Assembly: GCA_045646965.1 (NCBI GenBank)
Contig: JAZRLR010000031.1
Coordinates: forward strand, 1-23,193
DNA from: HGM04593 sp045646965
GTDB taxonomy: Bacteria > Bacteroidota > Bacteroidia > Bacteroidales > Bacteroidaceae
Direction: 5' to 3'
Length of the DNA: 23,193 nucleotides
The position numbers were made by a program, and so were the translations under genes. Shown piece by piece: positions 14,120 to 22,308 of this stretch. How positions within the stretch are numbered: the first letter of the stretch is position 1; every line of letters begins with the position of its first letter. The notes beneath the pieces are model-generated. The model saw nothing but the letters and a program-made list of their open reading frames with translations. It did no database searches and was not told where the DNA came from.

Positions 14120-14830
14120 TCATTCTTTTCTATTCTTGCGGATATAAAGAGCTACCGAAAGAATGAGATACCAAGAGATAATTGCCACAGCAGAAGCAAT
14201 TCCCAGGAAGAGCATCGGCAAGGTGAATATCAAGAATATATAACGTATTTTATTACTTCTCCATCGAAGGCTTTTGAACTTGAGAGAAAACATCGGAATA
14301 TCCGACACAAGCAGATAGGAGAAGAGGAAAATAAGTCCCACGATAAAGAGCCACCCCGCATTGAGTTCTGCAACCCAATCGCCCAACCCGGCCACCAAAG
14401 AAGCCCAAAAGAGTGCGTTTGCAGGTGTAGGCAAGCCGAGGAATGTAGATTTCTGGCGAGTATCTATGTTGAATTTCGCAAGGCGCAAAGCCGAAAAAAC
14501 AGCTATGAGAAATGCCACATAGGGGAAATATGCCGCCACGGGAGTCAGGAATGCGGGCAACGACAAGGTCCCCAAGAATGAGAACACAATAGTTGCCGGA
14601 GCGAGACCGAAAGTGATATCATCGGCCAAAGAATCCATCTGCAAGCCCAGGGGCGAAGACACTTTAAGAAGCCTTGCAACCATCCCGTCAAAGAAATCGA
14701 ACACTGCACCAATCACAATAAAGAGAAGTGCTGTGCCATAGTATCCTTGCAACGCCATTACACAAGCGATACAACCCGAAAAAAGGTTACAGCAAGTTAT
14801 AGTATTGGGGATATGCTTCTTAATTGCCAT
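14120..14830 (-). CDS. pssA: CDP-diacylglycerol--serine O-phosphatidyltransferase
   Basis: Makes phosphatidylserine from CDP-diacylglycerol and serine in the inner membrane (EC 2.7.8.8). The 236 residues include the CDP-alcohol phosphotransferase signature D-x2-DG-x2-AR-x8-G-x3-D-x3-D: Asp45, Asp48-Gly49, Ala52-Arg53, Gly62, Asp66 and Asp70. Hydrophobic helices follow (about 75-95, 100-115, 135-170 and 195-230). The N-terminal HIPNTITCCNLFSGC is typical of type II PssA. It starts 12 bases after the psd stop; the product of this enzyme is the Psd substrate, so the pair forms a phosphatidylethanolamine pathway unit. Confidence 0.96.
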   Translation of the reverse strand: MAIKKHIPNTITCCNLFSGCIACVMALQGYYGTALLFIVIGAVFDFFDGMVARLLKVSSPLGLQMDSLADDITFGLAPATIVFSFLGTLSLPAFLTPVAAYFPYVAFLIAVFSALRLAKFNIDTRQKSTFLGLPTPANALFWASLVAGLGDWVAELNAGWLFIVGLIFLFSYLLVSDIPMFSLKFKSLRWRSNKIRYIFLIFTLPMLFLGIASAVAIISWYLILSVALYIRKNRKE

Positions 14831-14842
14831 AAGAGTCTTCGT

Positions 14843-15538
14843 TTAAAGTTTTGCAATAACTGTTTGATTACCAACTGTTTTTTCTTCGAGAGAAACACAA
14901 ATTTCGGCATCAAGAGGCAGATATACATCCACACGCGAACCAAATTTGATGAATCCCATATGCTGGTCTATGAGACACTCCTCACCCACCGTTGCATAGG
15001 TAACGATGCGGCGTGCCATAGCTCCGGCTATCTGACGCACAAGCACCTCGCGGCCGTCGGCCATCTCAATTACAACAAGCGAACGCTCGTTCTCGGTGCT
15101 TGCCTTGGGAAGCCACGCCTTGTGGAACTTACCCTTCTGGTGCTCAACGCGTTTCACAACTCCATCGACAGGATACCAGTTGGCGTGCACGTTCATAGGG
15201 CTCATAAAAATAGAGACCATCTTGCGCTCGTCCTTAAAGTGGTCGGGCTCAAAAACCTTCTCTATTACAACAACTTTACCGTCGGCGGGTGCGACAACGA
15301 TATCTTCCACATCACCCTGAAAACGACGTATCGGGCTGCGGAAGAAATTGACCATCAAAAGATAGGTAGATATTGTAACGACACTTACAATCGAGTTAAA
15401 AACTACCCAAGTGGGAAGCAAATACCACAAAGGAAGATTAATCAAAAGCAACAGAACAAAAGATACCAAAAGAATCTCGGTACCCTCGCGATGAATTCTG
15501 ATATTTCTTATTTTCTTGATTTTTTTGAGTGGTTTCAT
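14843..15538 (-). CDS. psd: Phosphatidylserine decarboxylase (short, archaeal-like type)
   Basis: Converts phosphatidylserine to phosphatidylethanolamine (EC 4.1.1.65) using a self-made pyruvoyl group. At 231 residues it is the short type. Two N-terminal hydrophobic helices (about 21-40 and 44-62) anchor it. PADGKVV at 84-90 carries Asp86, MNVHANWYPVDG at 115-126 carries His118, ENERS lies at 149-153, and FGSRVD at 199-204 contains the predicted Gly200-Ser201 self-cleavage site that yields the alpha chain. It is the first gene of psd-pssA-DUF4834, transcribed from a well-formed promoter at 15563-15593 and divergent from dnaE. Confidence 0.95.
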   Translation of the reverse strand: MKPLKKIKKIRNIRIHREGTEILLVSFVLLLLINLPLWYLLPTWVVFNSIVSVVTISTYLLMVNFFRSPIRRFQGDVEDIVVAPADGKVVVIEKVFEPDHFKDERKMVSIFMSPMNVHANWYPVDGVVKRVEHQKGKFHKAWLPKASTENERSLVVIEMADGREVLVRQIAGAMARRIVTYATVGEECLIDQHMGFIKFGSRVDVYLPLDAEICVSLEEKTVGNQTVIAKL

Positions 15539-15562
15539 ACTTTCAAAATCATTTTACAAACA

Positions 15563-15593
15563 CAAAAATAGTAACAATTTGTTAAACTACAAA
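15563..15593 (-). promoter_or_regulatory. Full Bacteroidota promoter for psd-pssA
   Basis: On the - strand TTTG (15590-15593) is followed after 19 bases by TATTTTTG (15563-15570), matching both consensus elements and spacing. The predicted start is about 20 bases before the psd ATG. The divergent 234-base region also serves dnaE, for which no equally clear promoter was found; a near match TAACTTTA lies at 15739-15746. Confidence 0.7.
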
Positions 15594-15772
15594 CAAAATT
15601 GCACAAAAACACCCCAATAAAATTCCGCTCAAGAGAAGAGGTGTCATTTACTCACGACAAAAAAGCCACTTCACTTAAACATTATTAATTGTTGATAACT
15701 TTTTGGCGAAACTTTTATGCAGAATAAGTAAAAGCTATTAACTTTAACAACGAATAAAAAACAAAGAAGAAT

Positions 15773-18700
15773 ATGCTTGATTTTGTCCATCTGCACGTAC
15801 ATACACAATACTCAATCCTTGACGGCCAGGCCGCGATAAAAAAGCTCGTAGACAAAGCCATTGCCGACGGTATGCGCGGCATCGCGGTCACCGACCACGG
15901 CAATATGATGGGCATAAAGGAGTTCTTCAACTATGTAAGTAAAATAAACAAGGGCAAGAGCGACGAAGAGAAGTTCAAGCCCATCATAGGTTGCGAGGTA
16001 TATGTAGCCGAGCGACGCCTCTTTAACCGCGAACTCAAGGAAGATATGCGCGGTCACCACCTCATTCTGCTTGCAAAGAACAAACAGGGATACCACAACC
16101 TTGTAAAAATTGTATCAAAGGCGTGGTCAGAGGGATACTACTACAACCCTCGAACCGACAAGGCAGAACTTGAGAAATACCACGAGGGGCTCATCTGCTG
16201 CTCGGCCTGTCTGGGAGGCGAGGTTCCGCAACTTCTTATGCGCGGCGAAAAGGAGAAAGCCGAGGAGACCGTGAGGTGGTACAAAAGCATCTTTGGCGAG
16301 GACTACTACATTGAGTTGCAGCTGCACAAGGCCACCGTGGAGCGTGCCAATCACGAAGTATACCCTCTGCAGGTGGAGGTAAACAAGCAGCTTGTGGAAC
16401 TTGCCCGCAAATGCGATATTAAGCTCATCTGCTCAAACGACGTACACTTCGTAGACGAGGAGAACGCCGAGGCACACGACCGCCTCATCTGTTTGAGCAC
16501 AAGCCGCGACCTCGACGACCCCAAGCGTATGCTCTATTCAAAGCAGGAGTGGCTCAAGACAAAAGAGGAGATGAACGCAATGTTCGACTATGTCCCCGAC
16601 GCCCTCACAAACACGGTGGAGATATGCGACAAGGTAGAATTCTACACAATTGACAGCGCCCCCATTATGCCCACCTTTGCCATACCCGAGGAGTTTGGCA
16701 CCGAGGAGGAGTACCGCAAGAAATTCACACACGAAGACCTCTTCAACGAGTTTACCCGCGACGAGAAGGGCAATGTGGTACTTTCGCAAGAAGAGGCCGA
16801 GAGCAAGATAAAAAAGCTGGGCGGGTATGACAAGCTCTATCGAATAAAACTCGAGGGAGACTACCTGCGCAAGCTCACCTACGACGGAGCAAGGAAATGC
16901 TACGCCGAGCCCTTTGACCAGGAACTCACCGACCGCATCGACTTTGAGCTCCACATTATGAAAACGATGGGTTTCCCGGGCTACTTCCTCATTGTGCAGG
17001 ACTTTATACGCGCAGCACGCGAAGAACTGGGCGTAGCCGTGGGCCCCGGCCGTGGCTCGGCTGCGGGAAGCGTTGTAGCCTACTCACTTGGTATCACCCG
17101 TGTAGACCCCATAAAATATGACCTTCTGTTTGAGCGTTTCCTCAACCCCGACCGTATATCGTTGCCCGATATCGACGTAGACTTCGACGACGACGGCCGT
17201 GGCAGGGTGCTCAACTGGGTTACCGAGAAATATGGACAGGAGAAGGTGGCGCACATTATCACATATGGTACTATGGCCACGAAGCTCGCCATAAAAGACG
17301 TGGCACGCGTGCAGAAACTCCCTCTGGAGCAGTCGAACAGGCTGTGTAAGGCCATCCCCGACCGTTTGCCCGACGGACTGAAGATGAACCTGCCCAACGC
17401 AATTGCGTCGGTGCCCGAGCTGCGCGAGGCCGAGGCCTCGCCCGACCCCATCTTGCGCGACACCATAAAATATGCCAAGATGCTCGAGGGCAACGTGCGC
17501 AACACCGGCGTACACGCCTGCGGAACAATCATCTGCCGCGACGACATCACCGACCACGTACCCATAAGCATCGCCGAGGACAAGGAGACCGGCGAGAAAC
17601 TGCTTGTAACACAATACGAGGGCAGCGTTATCGAGGAGACAGGCCTCATAAAGATGGACTTCCTGGGACTGAAAACCCTCTCGGTGATAAACGAGGCGAT
17701 AGAAAACATACGACAGAGCCTCAAAGAGGATGTAGACATTGACAATATCCCCATAGACGACCCCCTCACATACGAGCTCTACTGCAAGGGAAGCACCATA
17801 GGAACCTTCCAGTTCGAGTCGCCGGGTATGCAGAAGTACTTGCGCGAGTTGCAGCCGAGCACATTCGAGGACCTCATTGCGATGAACGCCCTCTATCGTC
17901 CGGGCCCTATGGACTACATCCCCGACTTCATTCAGCGTAAGCACGACCCCTCGTTGGTGAAATACGATATTCCCTGTATGGAGAAATATCTGAAAGACAC
18001 CTACGGAATCACCGTGTATCAGGAGCAGGTGATGCTTCTGTCGCGCCTGCTTGCCGACTTCACCCGAGGCGAGAGCGACACACTGCGCAAGGCAATGGGT
18101 AAGAAACTAAAGGCAAAGCTCGACGAGCTGAAGCCCAAATTCATAAACGGCGGAAAGGCCAACGGACACCCCGCCGACGTGCTCGAAAAGATTTGGGCCG
18201 ACTGGGAAAAGTTCGCCTCATACGCTTTCAACAAATCGCACGCCACCTGCTACTCCTGGGTAGCCTACCAGACAGCCTACCTGAAGGCGCACTACCCCTC
18301 ACAGTATATGGCGGGAGCGTTAAGCCGAAACCTCGACAAAATTACCGAGATTACCAAACTGATGCAGGAGTGCAAGAGTATGGGTATAAACGTACTCGGC
18401 CCCGACGTGAACGAGTCGCGCCGCAAGTTCAGTGTAAACAAGAAGGGCGACATCCGCTTCGGATTGTGCGCCGTGAAGGGTGTGGGCGAAAGCGCCGTGC
18501 AGAGTATCATAGAGGAGCGCGAGGCCAACGGCCCCTTCACAAGCATCTTCGACTTTGTGGAGCGCGTGAACCTCACCGCCTGCAACCGCAAGAACCTTGA
18601 GTGCCTTGCGCTGTCGGGAGCATTCGACGAGTTGCCCGGCGACATAAGCCGCGAGCAGTATATGAACACAAACAGCAAGGGAGAGCAGTTCCTTGAGTCT

Positions 18701-19471
18701 CTTGTGCGATATGGCAACCTTTACCAAACCGACAAGAACTCCGCGCAGAATTCCCTCTTCGGCGACGCCGAGATGCCCGAGATACCCCGCCCCGAAGTGC
18801 CCGAGGGTGGCAACTGGAGCACGCTCGAGCGCTTGAGCAAGGAGCGCGAGCTTGTGGGCATCTACCTGTCGGCACACCCGCTCGACGACTACGCACTCAT
18901 ATTGCACGAGTTCTGCAACACACAAGCCGCAGAGCTTGCCGACCTGCAGCAGGTAGCAAACCGCAAGATAACGTTTGGCGGCGTGGTATCCGACGCACCC
19001 CGCACAGGATTCACAAAGAAAGGAAGTCCCTACGGCGTAGTCAAGATTGAGGATTTCTCGGGCACAGCCGAGCTCTTCTTCTTTGGAGACGAGTGGATAA
19101 AAAAACAAAACTACTTCATCCCCGGAAACTTCCTATATATAAAAGGAGGCTGCCAGGGGCGCAAGTACGACCCCGAGAAACTCGACTTCGTGGTGCACAG
19201 CATAGAGCTTATGCCCGAAATAAAGGACAAGATGGTCAAAAGCATCACCCTCACCTTCGACGTTATGGCAATGACCGATGAGATATTTGAAAATATCATC
19301 GACTACATAGAGAGCCACCCGGGTAACAGCAAGCTGCAGTTCAACATAAAAGACTATGAGCACGAGTTCACCCTCGAGCTCTTCTCAAAGAGCCACAGCA
19401 TAGCCGTGGAGTATGAATTCATTGAATACCTCAAAAGCATACAAGAGAGTATAGATTATAAACTAAATTAA
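15773..19471 (+). CDS. dnaE: DNA polymerase III alpha subunit
   Basis: Main replicative polymerase (EC 2.7.7.7). The 1232 residues are close to the usual Bacteroidota length. Domains in order: PHP (about 1-230), the C-family polymerase core with PDIDVDF at 465-471 (catalytic Asp466 and Asp468) and KMDFLGLKTL with Asp629, fingers, a helix-hairpin-helix region containing IFDFVERVNLTACNRKNLE (about 925-945), and an OB-fold (ITFGGVVSDAPRTGF onward, about 1065-1130). PHP ligand positions are all filled: His8, His10, Asp17, His42, Glu75, His95 or His96, Cys146, Asp223 and His225. No 3'-5' DnaQ-type domain is fused, so this is DnaE and not PolC. The ATG at 15773 gives the standard HLHVHTQYS start. 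trxA follows 24 bases after the stop. Confidence 0.98.
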   Translation: MLDFVHLHVHTQYSILDGQAAIKKLVDKAIADGMRGIAVTDHGNMMGIKEFFNYVSKINKGKSDEEKFKPIIGCEVYVAERRLFNRELKEDMRGHHLILLAKNKQGYHNLVKIVSKAWSEGYYYNPRTDKAELEKYHEGLICCSACLGGEVPQLLMRGEKEKAEETVRWYKSIFGEDYYIELQLHKATVERANHEVYPLQVEVNKQLVELARKCDIKLICSNDVHFVDEENAEAHDRLICLSTSRDLDDPKRMLYSKQEWLKTKEEMNAMFDYVPDALTNTVEICDKVEFYTIDSAPIMPTFAIPEEFGTEEEYRKKFTHEDLFNEFTRDEKGNVVLSQEEAESKIKKLGGYDKLYRIKLEGDYLRKLTYDGARKCYAEPFDQELTDRIDFELHIMKTMGFPGYFLIVQDFIRAAREELGVAVGPGRGSAAGSVVAYSLGITRVDPIKYDLLFERFLNPDRISLPDIDVDFDDDGRGRVLNWVTEKYGQEKVAHIITYGTMATKLAIKDVARVQKLPLEQSNRLCKAIPDRLPDGLKMNLPNAIASVPELREAEASPDPILRDTIKYAKMLEGNVRNTGVHACGTIICRDDITDHVPISIAEDKETGEKLLVTQYEGSVIEETGLIKMDFLGLKTLSVINEAIENIRQSLKEDVDIDNIPIDDPLTYELYCKGSTIGTFQFESPGMQKYLRELQPSTFEDLIAMNALYRPGPMDYIPDFIQRKHDPSLVKYDIPCMEKYLKDTYGITVYQEQVMLLSRLLADFTRGESDTLRKAMGKKLKAKLDELKPKFINGGKANGHPADVLEKIWADWEKFASYAFNKSHATCYSWVAYQTAYLKAHYPSQYMAGALSRNLDKITEITKLMQECKSMGINVLGPDVNESRRKFSVNKKGDIRFGLCAVKGVGESAVQSIIEEREANGPFTSIFDFVERVNLTACNRKNLECLALSGAFDELPGDISREQYMNTNSKGEQFLESLVRYGNLYQTDKNSAQNSLFGDAEMPEIPRPEVPEGGNWSTLERLSKERELVGIYLSAHPLDDYALILHEFCNTQAAELADLQQVANRKITFGGVVSDAPRTGFTKKGSPYGVVKIEDFSGTAELFFFGDEWIKKQNYFIPGNFLYIKGGCQGRKYDPEKLDFVVHSIELMPEIKDKMVKSITLTFDVMAMTDEIFENIIDYIESHPGNSKLQFNIKDYEHEFTLELFSKSHSIAVEYEFIEYLKSIQESIDYKLN

Positions 19472-19495
19472 TAACCTTAAAACAAAAAAAGAATT

Positions 19496-19813
19496 ATGGC
19501 AACAATCGTAACAGATGCTAACGCACAGGAATTTATGGCTACAAGCCTGCCCATCGTGCTCGATTTCAGCGCAACTTGGTGCGGCCCCTGCAAACAGTTG
19601 GCTCCCATCATCGACGAGCTTTCACAGGAGTATGAGGGACGCATCGCCGTTGCAAAATGCGACATCGAGGAGGCGTGCGACCTCACCGCAGAGTATGGCA
19701 TACGCAACGTACCCACCGTTATCTTCATCAAAGACGGCAAGGTGGTAGACAAATTCGTAGGCTCTAAATCGAAAGGCGACGTTCAGGCAAAGTTTGAGGC
19801 ACTTTTAGGATAA
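19496..19813 (+). CDS. trxA: Thioredoxin
   Basis: A 105-residue cytoplasmic disulfide reductase. The redox motif WCGPC is at 28-32 (Cys29 and Cys32), the cis-proline in NVPT is at 71-74, and DFSATWCGPCKQLAP matches classical thioredoxin. No signal peptide is present, so it is not one of the envelope thioredoxin-like proteins. Cys55 and Cys61 are extra cysteines outside the active site. It lies 24 bases after dnaE and eight bases before the acidic-protein gene, without a visible promoter between, so it is probably read from dnaE as well. Confidence 0.95.
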   Translation: MATIVTDANAQEFMATSLPIVLDFSATWCGPCKQLAPIIDELSQEYEGRIAVAKCDIEEACDLTAEYGIRNVPTVIFIKDGKVVDKFVGSKSKGDVQAKFEALLG

Positions 19814-19821
19814 GAGAGAGT

Positions 19822-20145
19822 ATGCAGAACGACGAATTCGGCTTGGAAGATCTCGATGACGAGAAAACCATAGCATACATACGCGAGCGCCTGCCCCAGG
19901 AGCTTAAAGAGAAGTTCAGCGACGACGAGTTCTACTACTTCCTCGATACCATTTACGACTACTACGACAAGAGCGGTATCCTCGACGGAAGCGGCGAATA
20001 TGTAGACATAGACATCGACGCCATCGCACGCTTCATCGCAAAAGAAGCAAAGAAAAACAATATCGGCGAGTATGACCCCGAAGAGCTCTTCTTCATTGTA
20101 GAAGGCGAGCTTGCCTACAACGGAGTAATCGACGACGAAGAGTAA
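19822..20145 (+). CDS. Small acidic protein of unknown function
   Basis: A 107-residue, strongly acidic soluble protein with no signal peptide, membrane helix or cysteine. It is predicted mostly helical: DDEKTIAYIRERLPQELKEKF (about 12-32), then FYYFLDTIYDYYDKSGIL, an Asp-rich turn GSGEYVDIDIDAIARFIAKEA (about 57-76) and an acidic end. Aromatic and acidic residues are clustered. I do not recognise a named family. It follows trxA by eight bases and ends at a strong terminator, so it belongs to the dnaE-trxA transcript; similar small acidic genes may accompany trxA in relatives, which I cannot check here. Confidence 0.78.
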   Translation: MQNDEFGLEDLDDEKTIAYIRERLPQELKEKFSDDEFYYFLDTIYDYYDKSGILDGSGEYVDIDIDAIARFIAKEAKKNNIGEYDPEELFFIVEGELAYNGVIDDEE

Positions 20146-20146
20146 A

Positions 20147-20187
20147 AAAACAAGAAATGCGAGACCGAGTCTCGCATTTCTTGTTTT
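20147..20187 (+). terminator. Terminator after the dnaE-trxA group
   Basis: A perfect 18-bp stem (20147-20164 with 20170-20187, core GAAATGCGAGA/TCTCGCATTTC; one more C-G pair can close a CGA loop) ends in a T-rich arm. It starts two bases after the stop codon at 20143-20145. Confidence 0.88.
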
Positions 20188-20257
20188 CTGCCACACTGCA
20201 ACTCATTCACTCCCGACAGAAAAGTTGGAGTACACGATTGCACATTTAAACACAGAA

Positions 20258-20291
20258 ACACTCGGCTGCACCAAAAGGTGCAGCCGAGTGT
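20258..20291 (-). terminator. Hairpin terminator after the NagB/PIG-L gene
   Basis: A perfect 15-bp GC-rich stem (20258-20272 with 20277-20291, core CTCGGCTGCACC/GGTGCAGCCGAG) has a 4-base loop. Read on the - strand it follows the gene stop at 20313 by about 20 bases and is followed by a T-rich stretch (TTTCTGTGTTT). The T-tract is interrupted, so efficiency is uncertain. Bases 20188-20257 show nothing else. Confidence 0.7.
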
Positions 20292-20312
20292 GTATATTTC
20301 AGTTACCAAGCA

Positions 20313-22235
20313 TCAAAGCAGCTTGACAAACATTTCGATAGCTTGATATTCGGGCAAGCCAATCTTGTCGAAGAGCTGTGCAGTGCCCTGCATACGGTCC
20401 TCTGCACGCTGCCAGAACTCACGTGCATCCTCTCCGGGGAAGGGCACAATATCCTTCTGTGAGAGGTGACGGAAGATGGCGTGACGCTTGCGAATCATCA
20501 CCTCGGGGCTCAAGGGCACAGCCATATCGGCCACTGCGAGGTCCCACTCCTGCCAAGCACCGCGATAGAGCCAGATGTGGCACTCCTGTGCCCAATCCTC
20601 GTCTTTCACCTCGTCCCAGGCGCGCAACACAGCCTCTATGCACACGCGGTGTGTGCCGTGGGGGTCGGTGAGGTCGCCTGCCGCATAAATCTGGTGAGGT
20701 TTCACCTTGCGCATAAGCTCTTTCACAATCTCAATGTCGGCATCGGAAAGCAGTCCCTTCTTTATACCGCCTGTCTCATAGAAAGGCAGGTTGAGGAAGT
20801 GAGCGTTTGTTCTGTCGTCGAGCCCTATCGAGCGGCAAGCCGCACGCGCCTCGGCACGACGTATTGCACCCTTGAGGTCGAGCAGTTTGCGGGGCTCGGG
20901 CTCACCGGGTTTCTTGTTTGCGATAATCTCGCGCACATCGTCAAACATATCGCCCATACCCATCTCGCGAGCTGTGTCGAGGTTCTGCAGCACCACATCG
21001 TCATACACCGCCACATTACCCGATGTCTGATAAGCAACGTGCACATCGTGTCCCTGCTCAATGAGACGGTTAAAGGTTCCACCCATCGAAATAACATCGT
21101 CATCGGGATGCGGAGAGAAGATTATAACTCTTTTGGGGAAGGGTGTAGAGGGCACGGGACGTGTAGAGTCGTCGGCGTTAGGTTTGCCGCCGGGCCAGCC
21201 CGAAATGATGTGCTGCACATCGTTAAACACGCTTATATTCACCTGGTCGTATGTGTTTACACGGTCGAGAAGGTCGGAAAGCGAGTTCTTTATATAGTCC
21301 TGATAAGTTAGCTTGAGGATGGGTTTGTTTACCACTTGACAAAGCCATATCACAGCCTTGCGTATGAGCTTGGGAGTCCACTGCTCGGGGGGCGCGATGA
21401 GCCAGGGCTCTTTCACGCGTGTGAGTTCCTGCGCAGCAGCCTCATCTATAATTACCTGAACATTTCGGTGTCCCTGCAGATATGTTGCGGGGTAGTTCTC
21501 CGAAGCCTCGCCCTCGATGAGTTGTTTGGCTATGTCTGTTTTGTTTTCGCCCCACATCATAAGCACAACTTTCTTTGCGCTCATAATTGTGTCCATACCC
21601 ATAGTGATTGCAGTCTTGGGCACCTCGTTAGGATTCGAGAAGAACTGGTTCTGTGTGCGACGAGAGTTGTAGCTCAACTGCACAAGGCGGGTTGTAGATT
21701 TGGAGTATGTGCCCGGCTCGTTGAAACCTATCTGGCCAATCTCTCCAACGCCCATAATCATCAAATCGACCTGACCGCGTACCATAGCCTCGTAGCTCTT
21801 GCAGTAGTCGTTTATCTTGTCGGCGGGGATGGTACCGTCGGGGAAGTGGACGTTCTTTGCGTCTATATCTATATAATTGAGAAAATCCTCATACACGCGG
21901 TGGTTGCGGCTCTGCGGATTCTCGGGACGCATAGGATAGAACTCGTCGAGGCTGTAAACCTTCACCTTCTTGAAGCTCACCTCGCCCGCTTTATAACGCT
22001 TCACCAGCTCGGCATAGAGACCGAGGGGGGTGCGTCCTGTAGAGAGACCGAGCACAAAGAGACCGTCTACTTTGTGGCTGTTTATCGCTTTCACCACAAT
22101 GTCTGCCGCACGCTTGGCACCTTCGTCCGCTGTGGGACAAATTAATGTGGGCACCTTCTCGAACTTACAAATGCTCTCGAGAGAAGCAGAGACAGGCAGC
22201 TCGCCTATCTTGGGAAGAACGAATTTTGAATTCAT
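20313..22235 (-). CDS. NagB-like / PIG-L deacetylase-like fusion protein
   Basis: A 640-residue cytoplasmic two-domain protein, usually annotated as glucosamine-6-phosphate deaminase in Bacteroidota. Residues 30-275 are a NagB-type isomerase/deaminase fold: GLSTGRTPLGLY at 63-74 (phosphate loop), YSLDEFYP at 94-101 with Asp97 in the place of E. coli Asp72, and FNEPG at 171-175 with Glu173 in the place of Glu148. The preceding GVGEIGQIG differs from the usual GVGNDGHIA, so the catalytic His and the Asp before it are Gln168 and Ile166. Residues 368-600 are a PIG-L/LmbE-type zinc deacetylase with HPDDD at 376-380 and DPHGTHR at 524-530. The fusion suggests paired deacetylation and deamination of an amino sugar, but the changed NagB site leaves the reaction open. 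The sulfatase-maturing gene lies 73 bases upstream on the same strand with no clear promoter between. Confidence 0.87.
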   Translation of the reverse strand: MNSKFVLPKIGELPVSASLESICKFEKVPTLICPTADEGAKRAADIVVKAINSHKVDGLFVLGLSTGRTPLGLYAELVKRYKAGEVSFKKVKVYSLDEFYPMRPENPQSRNHRVYEDFLNYIDIDAKNVHFPDGTIPADKINDYCKSYEAMVRGQVDLMIMGVGEIGQIGFNEPGTYSKSTTRLVQLSYNSRRTQNQFFSNPNEVPKTAITMGMDTIMSAKKVVLMMWGENKTDIAKQLIEGEASENYPATYLQGHRNVQVIIDEAAAQELTRVKEPWLIAPPEQWTPKLIRKAVIWLCQVVNKPILKLTYQDYIKNSLSDLLDRVNTYDQVNISVFNDVQHIISGWPGGKPNADDSTRPVPSTPFPKRVIIFSPHPDDDVISMGGTFNRLIEQGHDVHVAYQTSGNVAVYDDVVLQNLDTAREMGMGDMFDDVREIIANKKPGEPEPRKLLDLKGAIRRAEARAACRSIGLDDRTNAHFLNLPFYETGGIKKGLLSDADIEIVKELMRKVKPHQIYAAGDLTDPHGTHRVCIEAVLRAWDEVKDEDWAQECHIWLYRGAWQEWDLAVADMAVPLSPEVMIRKRHAIFRHLSQKDIVPFPGEDAREFWQRAEDRMQGTAQLFDKIGLPEYQAIEMFVKLL

Positions 22236-22308
22236 ATTATTGAGGTTTAGTTAGTTATTGTTTTACTTATATTAAATTTCTCTATTTACTTATAAAATTG
22301 CCGTTGGC

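Noticed and set aside
15690..15698. DnaA-box-like TGTTGATAA upstream of dnaE
   Set aside because: Single copy with one mismatch to the TTATCCACA consensus; no cluster or AT-rich unwinding region, so no origin.
17084..17944. 286-aa - strand reading frame inside dnaE
   Set aside because: Lies opposite the polymerase core; arises from codon usage of dnaE.
20466..21311. 281-aa + strand reading frame opposite the NagB/PIG-L gene
   Set aside because: Shadow of the PIG-L half; His/Val/Leu-rich with no motif.
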